Shown piece after piece: positions 51,163 through 62,484 of a DNA stretch of 64,000 bases; positions within the stretch are counted from its first letter, which is position 1; each line of letters starts with the position of its first letter. Below the pieces are notes generated by a model, which worked only from the letters and a program-made list of their open reading frames with translations, was not told the DNA's origin and ran no database searches. Position numbers and translations under genes: made by a program. Origin of the DNA: Isochrysis galbana (taxonomy: Eukaryota > Haptophyta > Isochrysidales > Isochrysidaceae); the NCBI GenBank assembly GCA_018136815.1, contig CM030941.1, positions 685,528 to 749,527 of the forward strand, written 5' to 3'.

Positions 51163-52671
51163 ATGGCGACGATGGAGATTCGAGTGGCCAACAAGTACCG
51201 CCTCGGCCGCAAGATCGGCTCTGGTTCCTTTGGAGACATCTACCTTGGCACACACATCTCGACGGGTGAGGAGGTCGCCATCAAGCTTGAGTCCATCAAG
51301 AGCAAGCACCCGCAGCTCTTGTACGAGTCGAAGCTCTACAAGATTTTGGGCGGCGGCGTGGGCATTCCCACCGTGCGCTCTTTCACCGTCGAAGGGGATT
51401 ACAATGTGATGGTTATGGACCTTCTCGGCCCGTCCTTGGAAGATCTCTTCAACTTCTGTGACAGGTAGACAGGCTTGCCCCCAGCGGGCAAGGCATGAGG
51501 CGAGAGGAGGAGAGAACGAGCGGGGATGATGATCTGAGTATAGGTGGCCGAGCGTGATGGCGGGAGCCTTCTCCCACACTGCACTCAGAAGACCAGGAAG
51601 GGGGAGGGGGGGGCTTGGTCTGCGATCTGCAGCTGATTGGCGGCAGCTGTGAGGGGCGCTTCCTGGCGCCAGATAGGCCATGCTTCCCTGAATAAGCCTT
51701 GGCTGCCATAGAATGTGGGATTCTCGAGACGCCGCGCGGGGGGGGGGGGAGAGGTTGTCTTGCCCCAAGTCATCCAAGATGGCCATCTCGAGCAATATGG
51801 ATAGCTTGCCATGCCCATGTTTGGCGTGCCGTGGTGGAAGAGGCGCTAGACGGCCTCACTTTTCCACTCTGCCTGACGGCGGTTGAAAATTGTGTGGACT
51901 TTTCCCTCTCGGGCGCTTGAGGGACGGACTAGCGATTTCCATGGTGGGGGCTGAGTGGTGCCATCGTTTCACTGTACTGAATGCCATCAGGCTCATTTCC
52001 CGTTCTCGCCCTATGCTCACAGGAAGTTCAATCTAAAGACGATCCTAATGATTGCCGACCAGTTGTTGCAGCGGATTGAGTACATTCACTACAAGTCGTT
52101 CATTCATCGCGACATCAAACCTGACAATTATCTGATCGGCCTTGGGCGCAAGGCCAATCTCATCCACTGCATTGATTTCGGTTTGGCGAAAAAGTATCGT
52201 GACCCAAAGACTCATCAGCACATCCCTTACCGCGAGAACAAGAACCTCACGGGCACCGCTCGCTATGCTTCTATCAACACGCACTTGGGCATTGAACAGT
52301 CTAGGCGAGATGATCTCGAGGCTCTTGGGTACGTGCTGATGTACTTCCTGCGTGGGTCACTGCCGTGGCAAGGGCTCAAGGCGGCAACAAAGAAGCAAAA
52401 GTACGACATGATTTCGGAGAAGAAAATGTCCACTCCTGTTGAGGTTCTCTGCCGTGGATACCCGAACGAATTTGGCACCTACTTAAACTACTGCCGCTCG
52501 CTCAAATTTGCCGACAAGCCTGACTACTCGTATCTCCGGAAGATGTTCAAAGACCTCTTCTTCCGTGAGGGATATGCCTATGATCACAACTTCGACTGGA
52601 CGCTTAAGAACAGCCAGCAGACCCCAGCAAACGCCTCGGCCACGAATGCCTCGGCCACGCAGGCGCGGTGA
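51163..52671 (+). CDS. casein kinase 1 (CK1 alpha/delta-type)
   Basis: Exons 51163-51464 and 52023-52671 are joined by a 558-base GT-AG intron that splits an arginine codon, giving 316 residues. All kinase landmarks are present: [11 protein letters not shown] near residue 19, the lysine in AIKLE near 41, [12 protein letters not shown] near 131, IDFGLAKKY near 152, and the CK1-specific [27 protein letters not shown] segment that replaces the usual APE motif. The C-terminal tail after the catalytic domain is only about 20 residues ([14 protein letters not shown]), so it lacks the long autoinhibitory tail of animal CK1 delta/epsilon. CK1 phosphorylates acidic or primed serine/threonine sites and acts in circadian, flagellar and membrane signalling. 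Confidence 0.95.
51465..52022 (+). other. CK1 intron
   Basis: The 558-base intron begins GTAGAC and ends CTCACAG. It contains no recognised element or structured RNA. Confidence 0.85.
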
Positions 52672-53404
52672 ACTCGCATGGCATGAAGTTCGCGTTGCTT
52701 GGCTGCTGCTCTTCAGCGTGGGTAGCAGATGGTCAATGATGCCGTCTACGTTAGGAACGGATCGGCTGCGTCAGCCACATGATATATACTCCAGATTTAC
52801 GGTGCCGATGAGGGCACGGGTCGAGCTTTCTTGCTCATCGCAGCCATCCGCTGAATGGTCGAGGGCATGGTCCAACGCGCGTGTGACGTCGAGGACATGG
52901 TCGAACGCGAGATTTTCGGCGCGTTGCAAGGGAGGGAGGGAAGCTTGGTGGGCGTGTGGACAGTTCGTTGGCTCTACGCGCCTAATGGTGCCAGATCTTT
53001 CTGGGGATTCGTGGATTTGCCGCGCGCGAGAGTGCGACGATTCCACTTCACTTTGAGTCAAGACTATGCGTGGGCTTCTTTACCGTCTTTGTGGAATGTG
53101 TGGTGGAATTTGGGTAGGGTGGGAGGACGATGGCGTCGCATACAGAGTGGGAAGGTGTTTTGTGTGCGGTTTGTTGTTTGTTGGGTTTGGTTAGGTGGTT
53201 GCGGCGGGAGGGATGGACGATGTACTTGTGCGCTGAGGTTGCCTGGAGGCCCAAATATCATTCGAACATGTGATTCTATGCGACTACTCATTTAATTGAT
53301 GCTACACTGTATAATTTTTCGGGGAAGCACAAGTAATCCGTGAAGTGAAGACACGGACACTGCCCAACACTATTGCCAACAGCAACACTAATGTAAAATA
53401 AATA
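52672..53404. other. 3' flank of CK1, no gene recognised
   Basis: GC-normal sequence with short frames lacking family features. It ends in an AT-rich stretch that leads into R1. Confidence 0.5.
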
Positions 53405-53824
53405 ATAATTAAACCTTTTAATAGTCTCACCGCACACGCGGCCGTGGACCCTCTACTTTCTACTCACGTAGGAAAACTTTCTACACCCCCACTTCCCCGG
53501 CCCTTCCCCCCCGCCATCAGGCGGCTCCCCCCGTGCACTACTAGGGGGATAGGGGTGAAGGTGAAGGGCTTAGATATGGTCCGGTGGCCCGCGCCTCCCC
53601 CCGGTGATCATTCCCCCCCTTCCTCCTGTGTCTCCGAGTGGGCGGCGGCCTCAGCCCCGACTTATCCTGTAAACAGGTGCGGAACTTACCTAATTTTCGG
53701 TGAGCGGAGCTCTCGCTCCGCCCACCCCCTTCTCCGCGCTCTCTCTCCCCTCTCCTGGGGCACGCGCGATGGCGCGCCTGCGGCAGGCCTGCAGCTGCCC
53801 CTGGCGACCCCTGGAGGCTCCTGG
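53405..53824 (+). repeat. repeat R1, left part of copy split by hAT
   Basis: This copy follows the 12666 copy to GGCTCCTGG, where the hAT transposon is inserted. The right part resumes at 57068. Confidence 0.75.
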
Positions 53825-56800
53825 TAGGCCTTTGTAAAAATATGTGACATATTGAACTACATATTTGGGTCAACTTTTCCAAATAACATATCATTACGTT
53901 TTTGTACACATTTCACATATTTACTGCATATTTGGGCGTGGGGAATGGGGTTTACAAACTAACTTGCTAGGTACGGGGACGGCGTCACGGGCGTGCTCTC
54001 ATGCCAGGCGAGCCGCGCTCCGCTCCCTCTCGTTCATGCTTGCCCCTCTCCCACCCACGCCAAACAAACAACCTGCCTTACACGTGGCTTGTCTCAGCCA
54101 AGCCCTCTCGTGTCACCATGCGCAGGTTCGCGGCGACGGACCCGGAACTTTGCGGCTGCGTGTAACACCATCGACGTTGAAGATGGGAGGTGCAACGGTG
54201 CTACGAGAGCAACGAGGTGGCAGATGGGCGACAGCGACGATGAGGACCGCGACGACGAGAAGGAGGAGGACTGCGGCAACGGCGCCTGCAACAACAACAA
54301 CCTCTCCGGCGAGGAGGCTGAGGAGGAGGAGGAGGGAGACTTGCCATCGACGGTAGCGGTAGGCTCCGTCGTGATGCACACGTCGCTCGGCATGGGAACG
54401 ATCGTCACTATGGGCAAGGGCACCCTTCATGGAGAGGCAAAGGTAGAGTTGGAGTACGGCATTCCGGAGAACAACAGCATCAAGAGGCGCAAATGGGTCG
54501 CGATTTCCGAAGTCGAACAGGTGTGTACGTCAATATCAATAGCATGATGTGCTGCAGAAACAGCACACGCACATGTCGTCCAATGTCCCCATGCCTGTTC
54601 CATTAGGTCGCACAAACAACTGCTGAGTCGGAGGACTTGGAGGTGCAAGAGGTCGGCGTCGACACGGATCACACAGGCCCCACTCTTGCTGGCCACGAGC
54701 GTGCGCGGCGAATTAGGCATACCCCCCCTCCCAAAGGTGCGCGCTCCATCGCAAAGGTGCGCAAGCACAAGACATGCCGCGTGAGTGCCTCGGACAGGGT
54801 GAGGCAGAATCCCAATCATTTTCTTGAAGTGCTGGCGAATCGGCGCGACGTGGTGTTCTGCCGTGCATGCAAACAAGAGGTTGCCGTATTGTATTCGAAT
54901 TTCAATGTGCATCTTCAGTCCAAGAAGCACCTAAAGAACATCGAGGCGTGCAAGCTGCGATCAAAAGAGGGGGAAGAGATCTCCGATTTCATCCGCGACT
55001 ACTTCAAGGCCAACCCCACTGAGATAGGCAATTCTACGCAGCCTGAAACGCTTCAATTCAGGTGGGCAGTAGTGGATTCCTTCTTGCAGAGTGGCATCCC
55101 TCTTGCTAAAGCAGATGAGCTCCGCCCCATTTTCGAGCTTTGTGGGCGACCTTTGACGCACAGCTCAAATCTCGCGACGTTCATTCCCAAGATACTCATG
55201 AGGGAGAGAGCTCTTGTGAAGGCAGAGATGGAAGGACACTTCTTTTCGATCACCTTTGATGGGACGACGCGCTTGGGCGAGATCATCAATGTTTGCGCAC
55301 GCTTCGTCCCAAAGGATTTCAAGTTTGTTGGCAATCGTTTACTGGCTGTTCGAACAGCTGCGAAGCATATGGATGGATTGGGCCTGTATCGACAACTCAA
55401 TAATATCCTAGTAAAAGAATTGGCGCTTGACATGGATCGCATCGTCGGCATTTCAAGAGACAGTTGCTCGACGAATGGCGTGGCTTGCGGTCACCTCATG
55501 AATTTGTGTGAGAATGCGGTGGATCTGCTTTGTGCGTCTCACACGCTCCAACATACTGGCGAACACTTGAAGCTTTCGACATGCGATGCATTCCTCTCCC
55601 CTTGGCTGTCCCTTGTATCACACACTCACACAGCACGATTGCTTTGGAAGAGCATGGTAGGTGAGGCAATGAAGAGCTATTCCAAGACTCGGTGGTGGTC
55701 GAAATGGGAAGTTATGAAAGATCTTGCTTTGAACTTTGGACAGCTGGGCGACTTCCTTGATGAGCTAGTGAAAAACGGTGTGGGGGGGTCAACTGTCTTG
55801 GCGCTTCAAACCATCTATATGACAAAGAAGGACGAGCTAAGGCTTGAGTTGGCCTTGGCCTTGGATATGGAGGTGTTTTGTCGCACCACATACGCATTGG
55901 AAGGCGATGGTCTCGAGATACTTTTGGTGCATGACACGCTCGAGGGACTCCGGGCGCGCGGGCGTGGACTAGGCACCGACTCTACTCATTTCCCAAATGT
56001 GGCATCAGTTCTAAGGGCGCAAGAGCCCATAAAGCTAGGCATGGCCACGAGAGATTACTACGATGCACCCTACCATCAATGGTTCAATGGTGTGATAGGA
56101 GCTATTGGCAGTAGTACTTGGACAATTGCCTACCAAGGTGGCTCGACGATAGTTTTCACGACGGAAGCTGAGATCCGGAATGCAATTGATGTGTGTGCCC
56201 TACCTCAATGGACTAAGATCATGGAGCATGTAAAAGGGTCATTCCAATATTTGGAGGACCGCTTGACAAACAAATGTGCCCGCCCATTTTGGTGCAAAGA
56301 GCAGCACCGAATCACCGGGTTGCTGCGAGCGTTTGATCCAAGTTTTGCTTCTCAAGGTAAGGTCAATGCTTTATGGGTGCAACAACTTTCAACTCTTCCT
56401 TGCTTTGTAAACCTTTTGGCAAACAACCTACAAGTTGAGCTTCCAAATTATCTGATGGCATGTGCCGGTGCACAATTTGATCAATCTGATGTGCCCGCGT
56501 ACTCTAAGCAAGTCTTGCTGTGGTGGGAAGCCAATGCTTCTAAGTGTCCAACATGGGCCATGGCCGCAAGGATATGTTTTTGTCTCTCCCCCAACTCAGC
56601 CTCATGTGAGCGTGTCTTTTCTCTTCTCGCTGGTATGTTTCCCTCTGTGAGGGGCAGCTCCCTTGCAGATCAAGTGTCTGCATCCCTCATGTTGCGTTAC
56701 AATCGCAACAAGCGCAAGCAGGAGCAGGGCCAAGGGGACTGACTATCCGACTAACTAACTATAGTATGATGTTTCATTCATATTCATATGCAACGTGTGC

Positions 56801-57059
56801 TAGCTCTTTATGCTCTTGTGGTTTGTGGGTGTGTGGGTAGGTGCCGTCTTTGCCATTTGTGTGTGGTGTGTGGATGCTGTTGGCCCTTTTTTTTTTTGAG
56901 TAAGAGGGCGGGACGCTACACGCTACGAGCTACAATGGCGCATTTTTACTGTTTAGGGTATGCATATTTTTTACATATTTGGGCGGATTTTGTACATATT
57001 TTGACATATTTTTGCTACATATTTGGGCAAGATTTTGTACATATTTTTACAAAGGCCTA
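53825..57059 (+). mobile_element. complete autonomous hAT transposon, 3235 bp
   Basis: The element begins TAGGCCTTTGTAAAAATATG and ends in its exact inverse; the inverted repeats match for 21 bases. It is flanked by the perfect 8-bp target duplication GCTCCTGG at 53817-53824 and 57060-57067. Subterminal ACATATTTGGGC-type words occur at both ends (53861, 53926, 56980, 57018), as expected for transposase binding sites. It carries one intact two-exon transposase gene. The target is repeat R1, so the sequence order of events is clear. Confidence 0.95.
54224..56742 (+). CDS. hAT-family transposase, intact
   Basis: Exons 54224-54520 and 54607-56742 are joined by an 86-base GT-AG intron in phase 0, giving 810 residues from the ATG of MGDSDDEDRDDEK. 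Residues 1-50 are acidic. Residues near 50-100 contain a small domain (SVVMHTSLGMGTIVTMGKG). Near 175-210 lies a BED-like zinc finger (FCRACKQEV, then HLQSKKHLKN). The catalytic core starts with FSITFDGTTR, where the first catalytic aspartate sits, and the C-terminal dimerisation region reads WWEANASKCPTWAMAARI, FCLSPNSASCERVFSLL and MLRYNRNKRKQ. hAT transposases cut and paste DNA with 8-bp duplications, which agrees with the flanks. All motifs are in frame, so the gene may be active. The start could lie further upstream. Confidence 0.9.
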
Positions 57060-57067
57060 GCTCCTGG

Positions 57068-57250
57068 AGGCCAGCTCTGGGGGCAGAGGAGGCTGGGACT
57101 GGGCCCTGGCCTCCCCTGCCTCTCCCTCGCTGGCGCTCCTGAGCCTCTGGGGCCCCCAATCTGCACCTGTCTGCCTGTCGACTAGGGGGGGAGGGGGGGT
57201 TGGAGCGATGGGCTGGCCACGAGGGGCCAGGACGAGCGAACCAGGCGTGC
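57068..57250 (+). repeat. repeat R1, right part of copy split by hAT
   Basis: Resumes with AGGCCAGCTCTGGGGGCAGA and continues through CTGCACCTGTCTGCCTGTCG as in the copy at 12666-13380. Confidence 0.75.
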
Positions 57251-57437
57251 CTGTGTCGCATTCGCGATGTCTCAGAGGCAAGAAGAAAATAACAGTAAAG
57301 AAAAGAACAGTAAAACAGTAAAAAGAACAGAGAGTAAAAGAAAGAAGAAGAGTAAAAGAAAGAAGAGAAAAAACCCAGAGTATATAGGGTGCTTCTCACC
57401 CCTCCCCAGGGGCCCTATAGCTACGTAAAGATCCGCG

Positions 57438-57494
57438 TGGCATAGTGGTTCCACCCACCGCCAACCTTTTGCTCTGGGTCGCGAGTTCGAGTCC
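57438..57494 (+). ncRNA. Pol III-type internal promoter boxes, tRNA-derived SINE-like
   Basis: TGGCATAGTGG at 57438-57448 matches an A box and GAGTTCGAGTCC at 57483-57494 matches a B box, with tRNA-like spacing. I could not fold a full cloverleaf because the T-stem halves do not pair, so a functional tRNA is unlikely. A SINE head or tRNA pseudogene is the better reading. Confidence 0.35.
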
Positions 57495-57739
57495 GGACGT
57501 AGCGCTCTGCAGTTCGAGCCCCGCTCCTTCTCCTCTCCGCTCTTCTTCTACCGTTAAAATTCCTGCCTCCCTACCGTTAAAAATCCTGCCCTTCCCGCCT
57601 TGCCAAGACACTTCCTCTGCCTTCCTGCCGGCTTCCTTGCCATTCCTTCCGCCCCGGTTTCCCGCTTGTCTCTAAATCGGTTTCACCGCATTAAGACCAA
57701 GCTTAGAGGGGAAACTCCTCGTCCAGTTCCGTTACCGAA

Positions 57740-57872
57740 AAAATCTCGTTCATCTCGTCGGGCCCTCGGGCCATCTCGTTCATCTCGTCGGGCCATCAAG
57801 GCCATCTCGTTACATCTCGTCGTCGGGCCATCAGGCCATCTCGTTACATCTCGTTCATCTCGTTACAATCCA
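57740..57872 (+). repeat. CATCTCGT-unit repeat
   Basis: An irregular tandem array of CATCTCGTCGGGCC and CATCTCGTTA units, inverted relative to 28862-28930. Confidence 0.65.
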
Positions 57873-57905
57873 AGCTGCGGCTTTGATTTCCACAGCCTGT
57901 CAGTG

Positions 57906-57994
57906 GGAGAGTGGGTCAGCAAGGCAGTGGCCTCCCGGCAAGCCATCAGGCATGCCAGGAGGATGGGTGGTTCCTCCCCCACGGCAGGGGAGGA
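57906..57994 (+). repeat. repeat R1, 3' part next to gypsy fragment
   Basis: Contains GGCAAGCCATCAGGCATGCC and joins the gypsy fragment directly. Confidence 0.55.
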
Positions 57995-58680
57995 GTACCG
58001 AGGCAGAAAGACCTGGCCAATACACTCGAGAACGGAGGAGCGACGCCATCCGAGTTGCGCCTGGGTGACCCAGGTGGTCATGATAGGCTCGGAGGTAGCA
58101 GTCCCGTAAAGATTCCGGAACGTATAATCGAAGGAGGTTCTCCGCATCGCCGTAGGAGCGGTAATAGAGCAAACCTTCGTGAAGACAGAAACGAGAATTC
58201 TTACCGGAGGGTTTATCGCGATTTTGAGGTGACTCTGCCGAGGTCGAAGGACCGTTTTCCGGAGAGCACGACGAGAGTTCAGAGTGAATGGACTGAGCGA
58301 ACTCGTCAGCGGCGAGCGCTTGGCGTAGCTCATCGTCATCCGGCGTGCCGGCATTGAGGTACGACCGGACGATAGACTCCGGGGAATCAGGGGTTTGGCG
58401 GTCCTGACGTTCCCGAGCTAGCTGTCGGCGGGCCGTGAGAGGAGAAGGGGCGATAGCCGCGACAACATCGGCGTCGGCCACGGAGGAGGGTCGAGCTGGA
58501 TCGTGTTCCGGCTCGAGCGCCACTAGACGAGATAGGCCGTCGGCGTCCCAATGGGTAACACCTGGTTTATGAATCACATCGAAGCGGTACTCCGCTAGTT
58601 TCAAGACGCAACGCATAAGCACTCGGGTACTCAGAAGGGTTACTCGGAAGACTCGGGGCTTGGGGTACTCCGGGGGGCTG
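57995..58680 (-). pseudogene. Ty3/gypsy fragment: RNase H end and integrase zinc domain
   Basis: The minus-strand frame begins with the RNase H tail (YRFDVIHKPGVTHWDADGLS) and runs to the integrase HHCC-type zinc domain (LRDCYLRAYHDHLGHPGATR, then RVYWPGL). It stops abruptly at an R1 piece. The DADGLSR motif is typical of Ty3/gypsy polyproteins. The reverse transcriptase and the integrase core are absent, so this is a dead fragment, complementary in content to the remnant at 34500-36006. Confidence 0.75.
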
Positions 58681-59219
58681 CAAGCTACAGGCCGACAACA
58701 AACCCCCACCACGACTCGTCACCCCAACCATTCACCAACGATATTCACAGTAACAGAGCGGGAACATACATTAAACGAACCCCCCTCTGATGAGCAGAGA
58801 CTGGAGTGCGCCCACCAGAAAAGAGGAGAGGGCGAGGGGGAGAGAAGGGGAACGAGGACTCGAGGGTCAAAACACAATTCGGACTCCAGGGGGGGGGGAA
58901 ACTGCGGGAAGAGGGAGGGAGCTGCGGAGGGGGGGGAAACTGCAGGGGGGAACTGCGGGGGGGGGGGAAACTGCGGGGGGGGGCACTCCTGGTACCGGCA
59001 TTTCTTACCTTAAACGAGTGGACAATTACCGTAACGGTAAAAATAAAACTCGAATCCTCGAATTTTCGAGACGAAAATCGGCTGCCCAGGACTTGAGCCC
59101 AGGGGGAATCCGAATCTGCACGCCTCGCGCGACCGCGACGAACATGGAAGACGGTATATAACGAAGAAGGCTCGGACTCATGCCGAAATATTCATGCCCA
59201 AAGGCCTGAATACAACACC

Positions 59220-59385
59220 TACGCCATTTCCATTCGTGGGGTGGGAGGGGGTTCGTCGGAGGAGGGGCGAGGCGGCTGTGGCGGGGCAGGTAGGGGGTAC
59301 GGGGGGCACCCCCCTGCGGAATCCTTGGACACCCAGGGGAGGTGAAACATAGTGGTTAAAATGAGTGAGTGGCCGAGCTATCTAT
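59220..59385 (+). repeat. repeat R3
   Basis: Core GCGGAATCCTTGGACACCC and TTAAAATGAGTGAGTGGCCG, as in 15960-16220. Confidence 0.6.
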
Positions 59386-59925
59386 CGTTTCTCGGATCTC
59401 GGAAGTCGCTTTTTAAATAGCAAGATGATCTCTCTCTCCCGGAGCGAGTAGTGCAGGCTTCCCCTTGGTCGAGAGCTTCGTTACCGTACTCTGAGCGAAA
59501 GTCGTGCTTGACGGTTGTGTTGGTGCAAGGCTAGTGAGGGTGGCAGCACTAATGCTCATTGTTATTACTAGTAGTATTATTATGATTAAAAGGTTATTGT
59601 TTTCTCATCTCGTTCAGCAGAGACGGCACACAAGGATGATGCACGGACGAAGATACGTGAAGACTATGATCACGCACATCCACGACAGGGGACAGGGGAA
59701 CGTGGAGTCTCGGCTTCTCCGTGCGGAGAGAAGACGGACTCAGAGCGAGACGCTGGTCCTATGCAACGGTCGGTTGCGACTTGGACTTGGAGGCACTATA
59801 GTAAGCTACTATTGTCACGTTGCAAGTATAGAGTTGGTCGTTTGTCGCATGAGTTCGATTGTCGTACCACGATTACTCCCCTCGCAAGTGTGGCTGAGCC
59901 CCGGCGGCATATCGACGGTGCTGTG

Positions 59926-61956
59926 TCACACTTCGATGGGGTCTTCGATGGTGTGTCCTCGACCCAAGCCTGAAAACGAGTCGGCATCTCGACCTTTTTC
60001 TGTACGCATTCGTTTTCGCAGAGGTTTCATGTCGTCATCTTTCTCGACGCTCTTGACAACAGACTCGCTCTTCTCCACGGCCACATTTTGCGAATGTCCC
60101 TCCCCCTGGCTTGTAGCCTGAGTACAAGACTGCGCTCTGCTATCTTGGCTAGTTCTGCTTTCGCAGGCGGCATCCACTGTCGTTCCCACCGAGAGACTCT
60201 GCTGGCGCAGTGTCTGAAAGTTGTTGTCCCTAACCAAACAGCTAAATGCAGAGCCACTCGACGCTGAGATCTTTTGGTGCTTTGCATCGCTCCCCTGATC
60301 ACTCGGCGGAGGGCAATATTTTCCTGAACCAGGGCCACGAGCGCCAACGTTGGCAGTGTTCCAACTTGATGCTTCAGTCGTCAAAGAATGCGCTGCCGTC
60401 CGACCTTGGTTTGGCCTAGCACATGTGAGGCTAGGTGCATCGCCACTTCCGTTTGCTGCAGCATTAGGGACGAGTATGGCCACATCATACTCAAATTTGC
60501 TGCCGTTGGATTCGTCGGACAGGAGCAGCAGCCGATCACCATGCCGTAGCTCCACTGCCTCTCCCTTTGCGGCACTCTCAACAGGACTCGCGCCGGACAC
60601 AGCCTCGAGGTTCCTCACGACGCCGATCGCATTGGCTCCGACTGACGTTGCGATTGCCACCATTCCGCCGCCTGCGCTAGCCAGGCCTTCTCCGATGGAT
60701 ACGCGCACATGGTTGCGACTGATGCGAGGGTCCTTCAACCCAAAGTCATCACGCCCACCGTGTGCACGACCTATCATGACAGCAGAACGCTTGCCTTGGG
60801 AGAAACTGAGCCGCACGGGTACTCGTCCATCTGCAATGCAAGGGGTTAGCACAAGTTCCCACATCGGCGCAGGTACAGACTGCTGTGGCCCATAGACCCC
60901 GAGCTCGGAGCTCGATCCCAATGGAACCGACGCTATCGCCTGTGCAGCGCTCTTCCCTCCTTCACAAGCATCGATCTGCAACGTGCTACTACCATGGGAT
61001 CGGGGTAGTGGCTGTTCTTGAAGTGAGCTGTCTAACCGCTCCCGGATGCATGCACGCTCGGAATGCAACTGCCTTTCAAGATCGGCGCATCGTCTGAGTA
61101 GAGCGCTGTGCTGAACACGTAGGTTTTCGAGCTCCCCCTTGTCAAGACGTGCGACCCGGCGCAGCTGGCCCTCGAGCTGTTCTCTCTCTCGCAGCTGACT
61201 TTCGGCCGCTGCATGCCGCGTGTGCCACTGCCGTTGCAAATCCTGCCATTGGGAACGTTCGTGTGCGCTCTTCTCTTTCACCTGCTCGAGCTCCATCGTT
61301 CGCTCCCTCAGCTGGGCTCTGACTATTGGAATCGTCGTGCGGGCGTCGGAGAGTGCGCGCCTCAACTGGGCGATTTCACGCTCCATCTCCTCTTTGCTCC
61401 CAGGAGTGTCGGACGCCTCTGCTCCCGAGCCCCCAGCTCCATCCCGAGAGGATGAGCTCTGCCAACCGGCCGATTGGTACTGTGGCGTCGCTCTTTTCGG
61501 CTTCGACTGAGCTCCGCTGAACGTGCTCTGCCGGGCCCACGCCGAACGGGATTTCAAATCATACTGTTGCTTGGCCGCTGGGTCGGAGAGAGTAGAGAAG
61601 GCCTCGCTGAGCTTTTGGAAGGCTGCCTGTGCTCCTTCGGCTGCGTTCTTGTCCGGGTGGATCTTGAGGGCGAGCAATTGGTAGGCGCGCTTGATGGCCT
61701 TATCGTCGGCGCTGTGCGGCAAGTCAAGCACAGCGTAGTGATCCTCGGCTTGCATTATGCGGGCCACGCCCTTGGCGAACTCGGAGTCTGGGCCGAATTT
61801 CTTGAGAAACTCAAGGAAGCTCACGGCTTTCTCAGTCGGCACGAGGCGTATGCTCTTCTCCGTCAGACGGATTGCGGCCGCGTGGTCTCCCACCTCTTTC
61901 TTCGCCTTTGCCCTCTCGAGTGCGTCGTTTGCTGCCTCTCGGTTGGCCTCCTGCAT
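59926..61956 (-). CDS. J-domain protein fused to a coiled coil and an FHA domain
   Basis: The single-exon frame gives 676 residues from the first ATG at 61956 (MQEANREAAND). Residues 8-45 (ERAKAKKEVGDHAAAIRLTEKS...) resemble the N-terminus of DNAJB12/B14-type proteins. Residues 70-135 are a J domain with HYAVLDLPHSADDKAIKRAY and the HPD motif near 100 (LKIHPDKN), so it should stimulate an Hsp70 ATPase. Residues 195-345 are a charged coiled coil. Residues 370-490 hold an FHA domain: VMIGRAHGG near 394 with the glycine-arginine pair, and DPRISRNHVRVS near 412 with the SxxH motif that binds phosphothreonine. A tail of 185 residues ends in a basic cluster (KPLRKRMRTEKGRD), probably a nuclear signal. 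The J plus FHA combination would tether Hsp70 to phosphorylated partners. Confidence 0.85.
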   Translation of the reverse strand: MQEANREAANDALERAKAKKEVGDHAAAIRLTEKSIRLVPTEKAVSFLEFLKKFGPDSEFAKGVARIMQAEDHYAVLDLPHSADDKAIKRAYQLLALKIHPDKNAAEGAQAAFQKLSEAFSTLSDPAAKQQYDLKSRSAWARQSTFSGAQSKPKRATPQYQSAGWQSSSSRDGAGGSGAEASDTPGSKEEMEREIAQLRRALSDARTTIPIVRAQLRERTMELEQVKEKSAHERSQWQDLQRQWHTRHAAAESQLREREQLEGQLRRVARLDKGELENLRVQHSALLRRCADLERQLHSERACIRERLDSSLQEQPLPRSHGSSTLQIDACEGGKSAAQAIASVPLGSSSELGVYGPQQSVPAPMWELVLTPCIADGRVPVRLSFSQGKRSAVMIGRAHGGRDDFGLKDPRISRNHVRVSIGEGLASAGGGMVAIATSVGANAIGVVRNLEAVSGASPVESAAKGEAVELRHGDRLLLLSDESNGSKFEYDVAILVPNAAANGSGDAPSLTCARPNQGRTAAHSLTTEASSWNTANVGARGPGSGKYCPPPSDQGSDAKHQKISASSGSAFSCLVRDNNFQTLRQQSLSVGTTVDAACESRTSQDSRAQSCTQATSQGEGHSQNVAVEKSESVVKSVEKDDDMKPLRKRMRTEKGRDADSFSGLGRGHTIEDPIEV

Positions 61957-62484
61957 CACTCCCTGCTGAGGTGAAGAGCCGCCGTCGCTGACTGATGGAA
62001 GCCTCCGCACGACAAGCAACTCCCTCCCTCAGCCGAGCTGAGGATGCGGGGCGAGGCTGGGAGAAGGAGGAGCGGAAAGAGGACAAGTGGATAGGGAACG
62101 GGGTGGGGAAGGGGGAAGGGGGAGGAGGAGGGCAGGCGAGGCGAGGCGAGAGAGGGCGAGACGGCCGCGGGCGCGCGCGGGAGGACCGGCGGCGTCCCGG
62201 GGATGGGGGTGGGGGGGGATGGGTGGGTGGGTGGGGGGGGGAGCGGTCAGAGAAAGAGAGAAAGAGAAAGAAATCCCAGGGGACAGAGAGGGGGGGAGAG
62301 AAGGGGGAAGGAAGGGAAGGGTGGGGGCGAGGAAGGGAGAGAGCAGGTATGAGTAGGACGAGTGGAGAGGACCGTTTTCAGAGGAGAAAGCTTTGCTCGA
62401 GAGCCTCTCTCTTCCGGCTTTTCCCCTCCTTCATCCCGTCGGTCTCGTTTGAGCAGGGTTTCTTTACCACTCTATCTAGGCTCT

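Larger units (their letters stand above)
56743..59925. other. region between hAT transposase and DnaJ-FHA genes
   Basis: Holds the hAT right end, the R1 right part, Pol III-like boxes, CATCTCGT repeats, an R1 3' part, a gypsy fragment and R3. Bases 59390-59925 show no recognisable feature apart from antisense frames of the DnaJ-FHA gene at the right. Confidence 0.5.

Noticed and set aside
50175-51795. Long frames on both strands before and inside the CK1 first exon
   Set aside because: They are low-complexity G/C/T tract translations or antisense to the conserved kinase exon.
57425-57500. Functional tRNA gene
   Set aside because: A and B boxes are present but the T-stem does not pair and no convincing acceptor stem forms, so I kept only a Pol III-like annotation.
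59504-60121. 205-residue plus-strand frame
   Set aside because: It is antisense to the DnaJ-FHA C-terminal region and shows no domain or codon pattern of its own.
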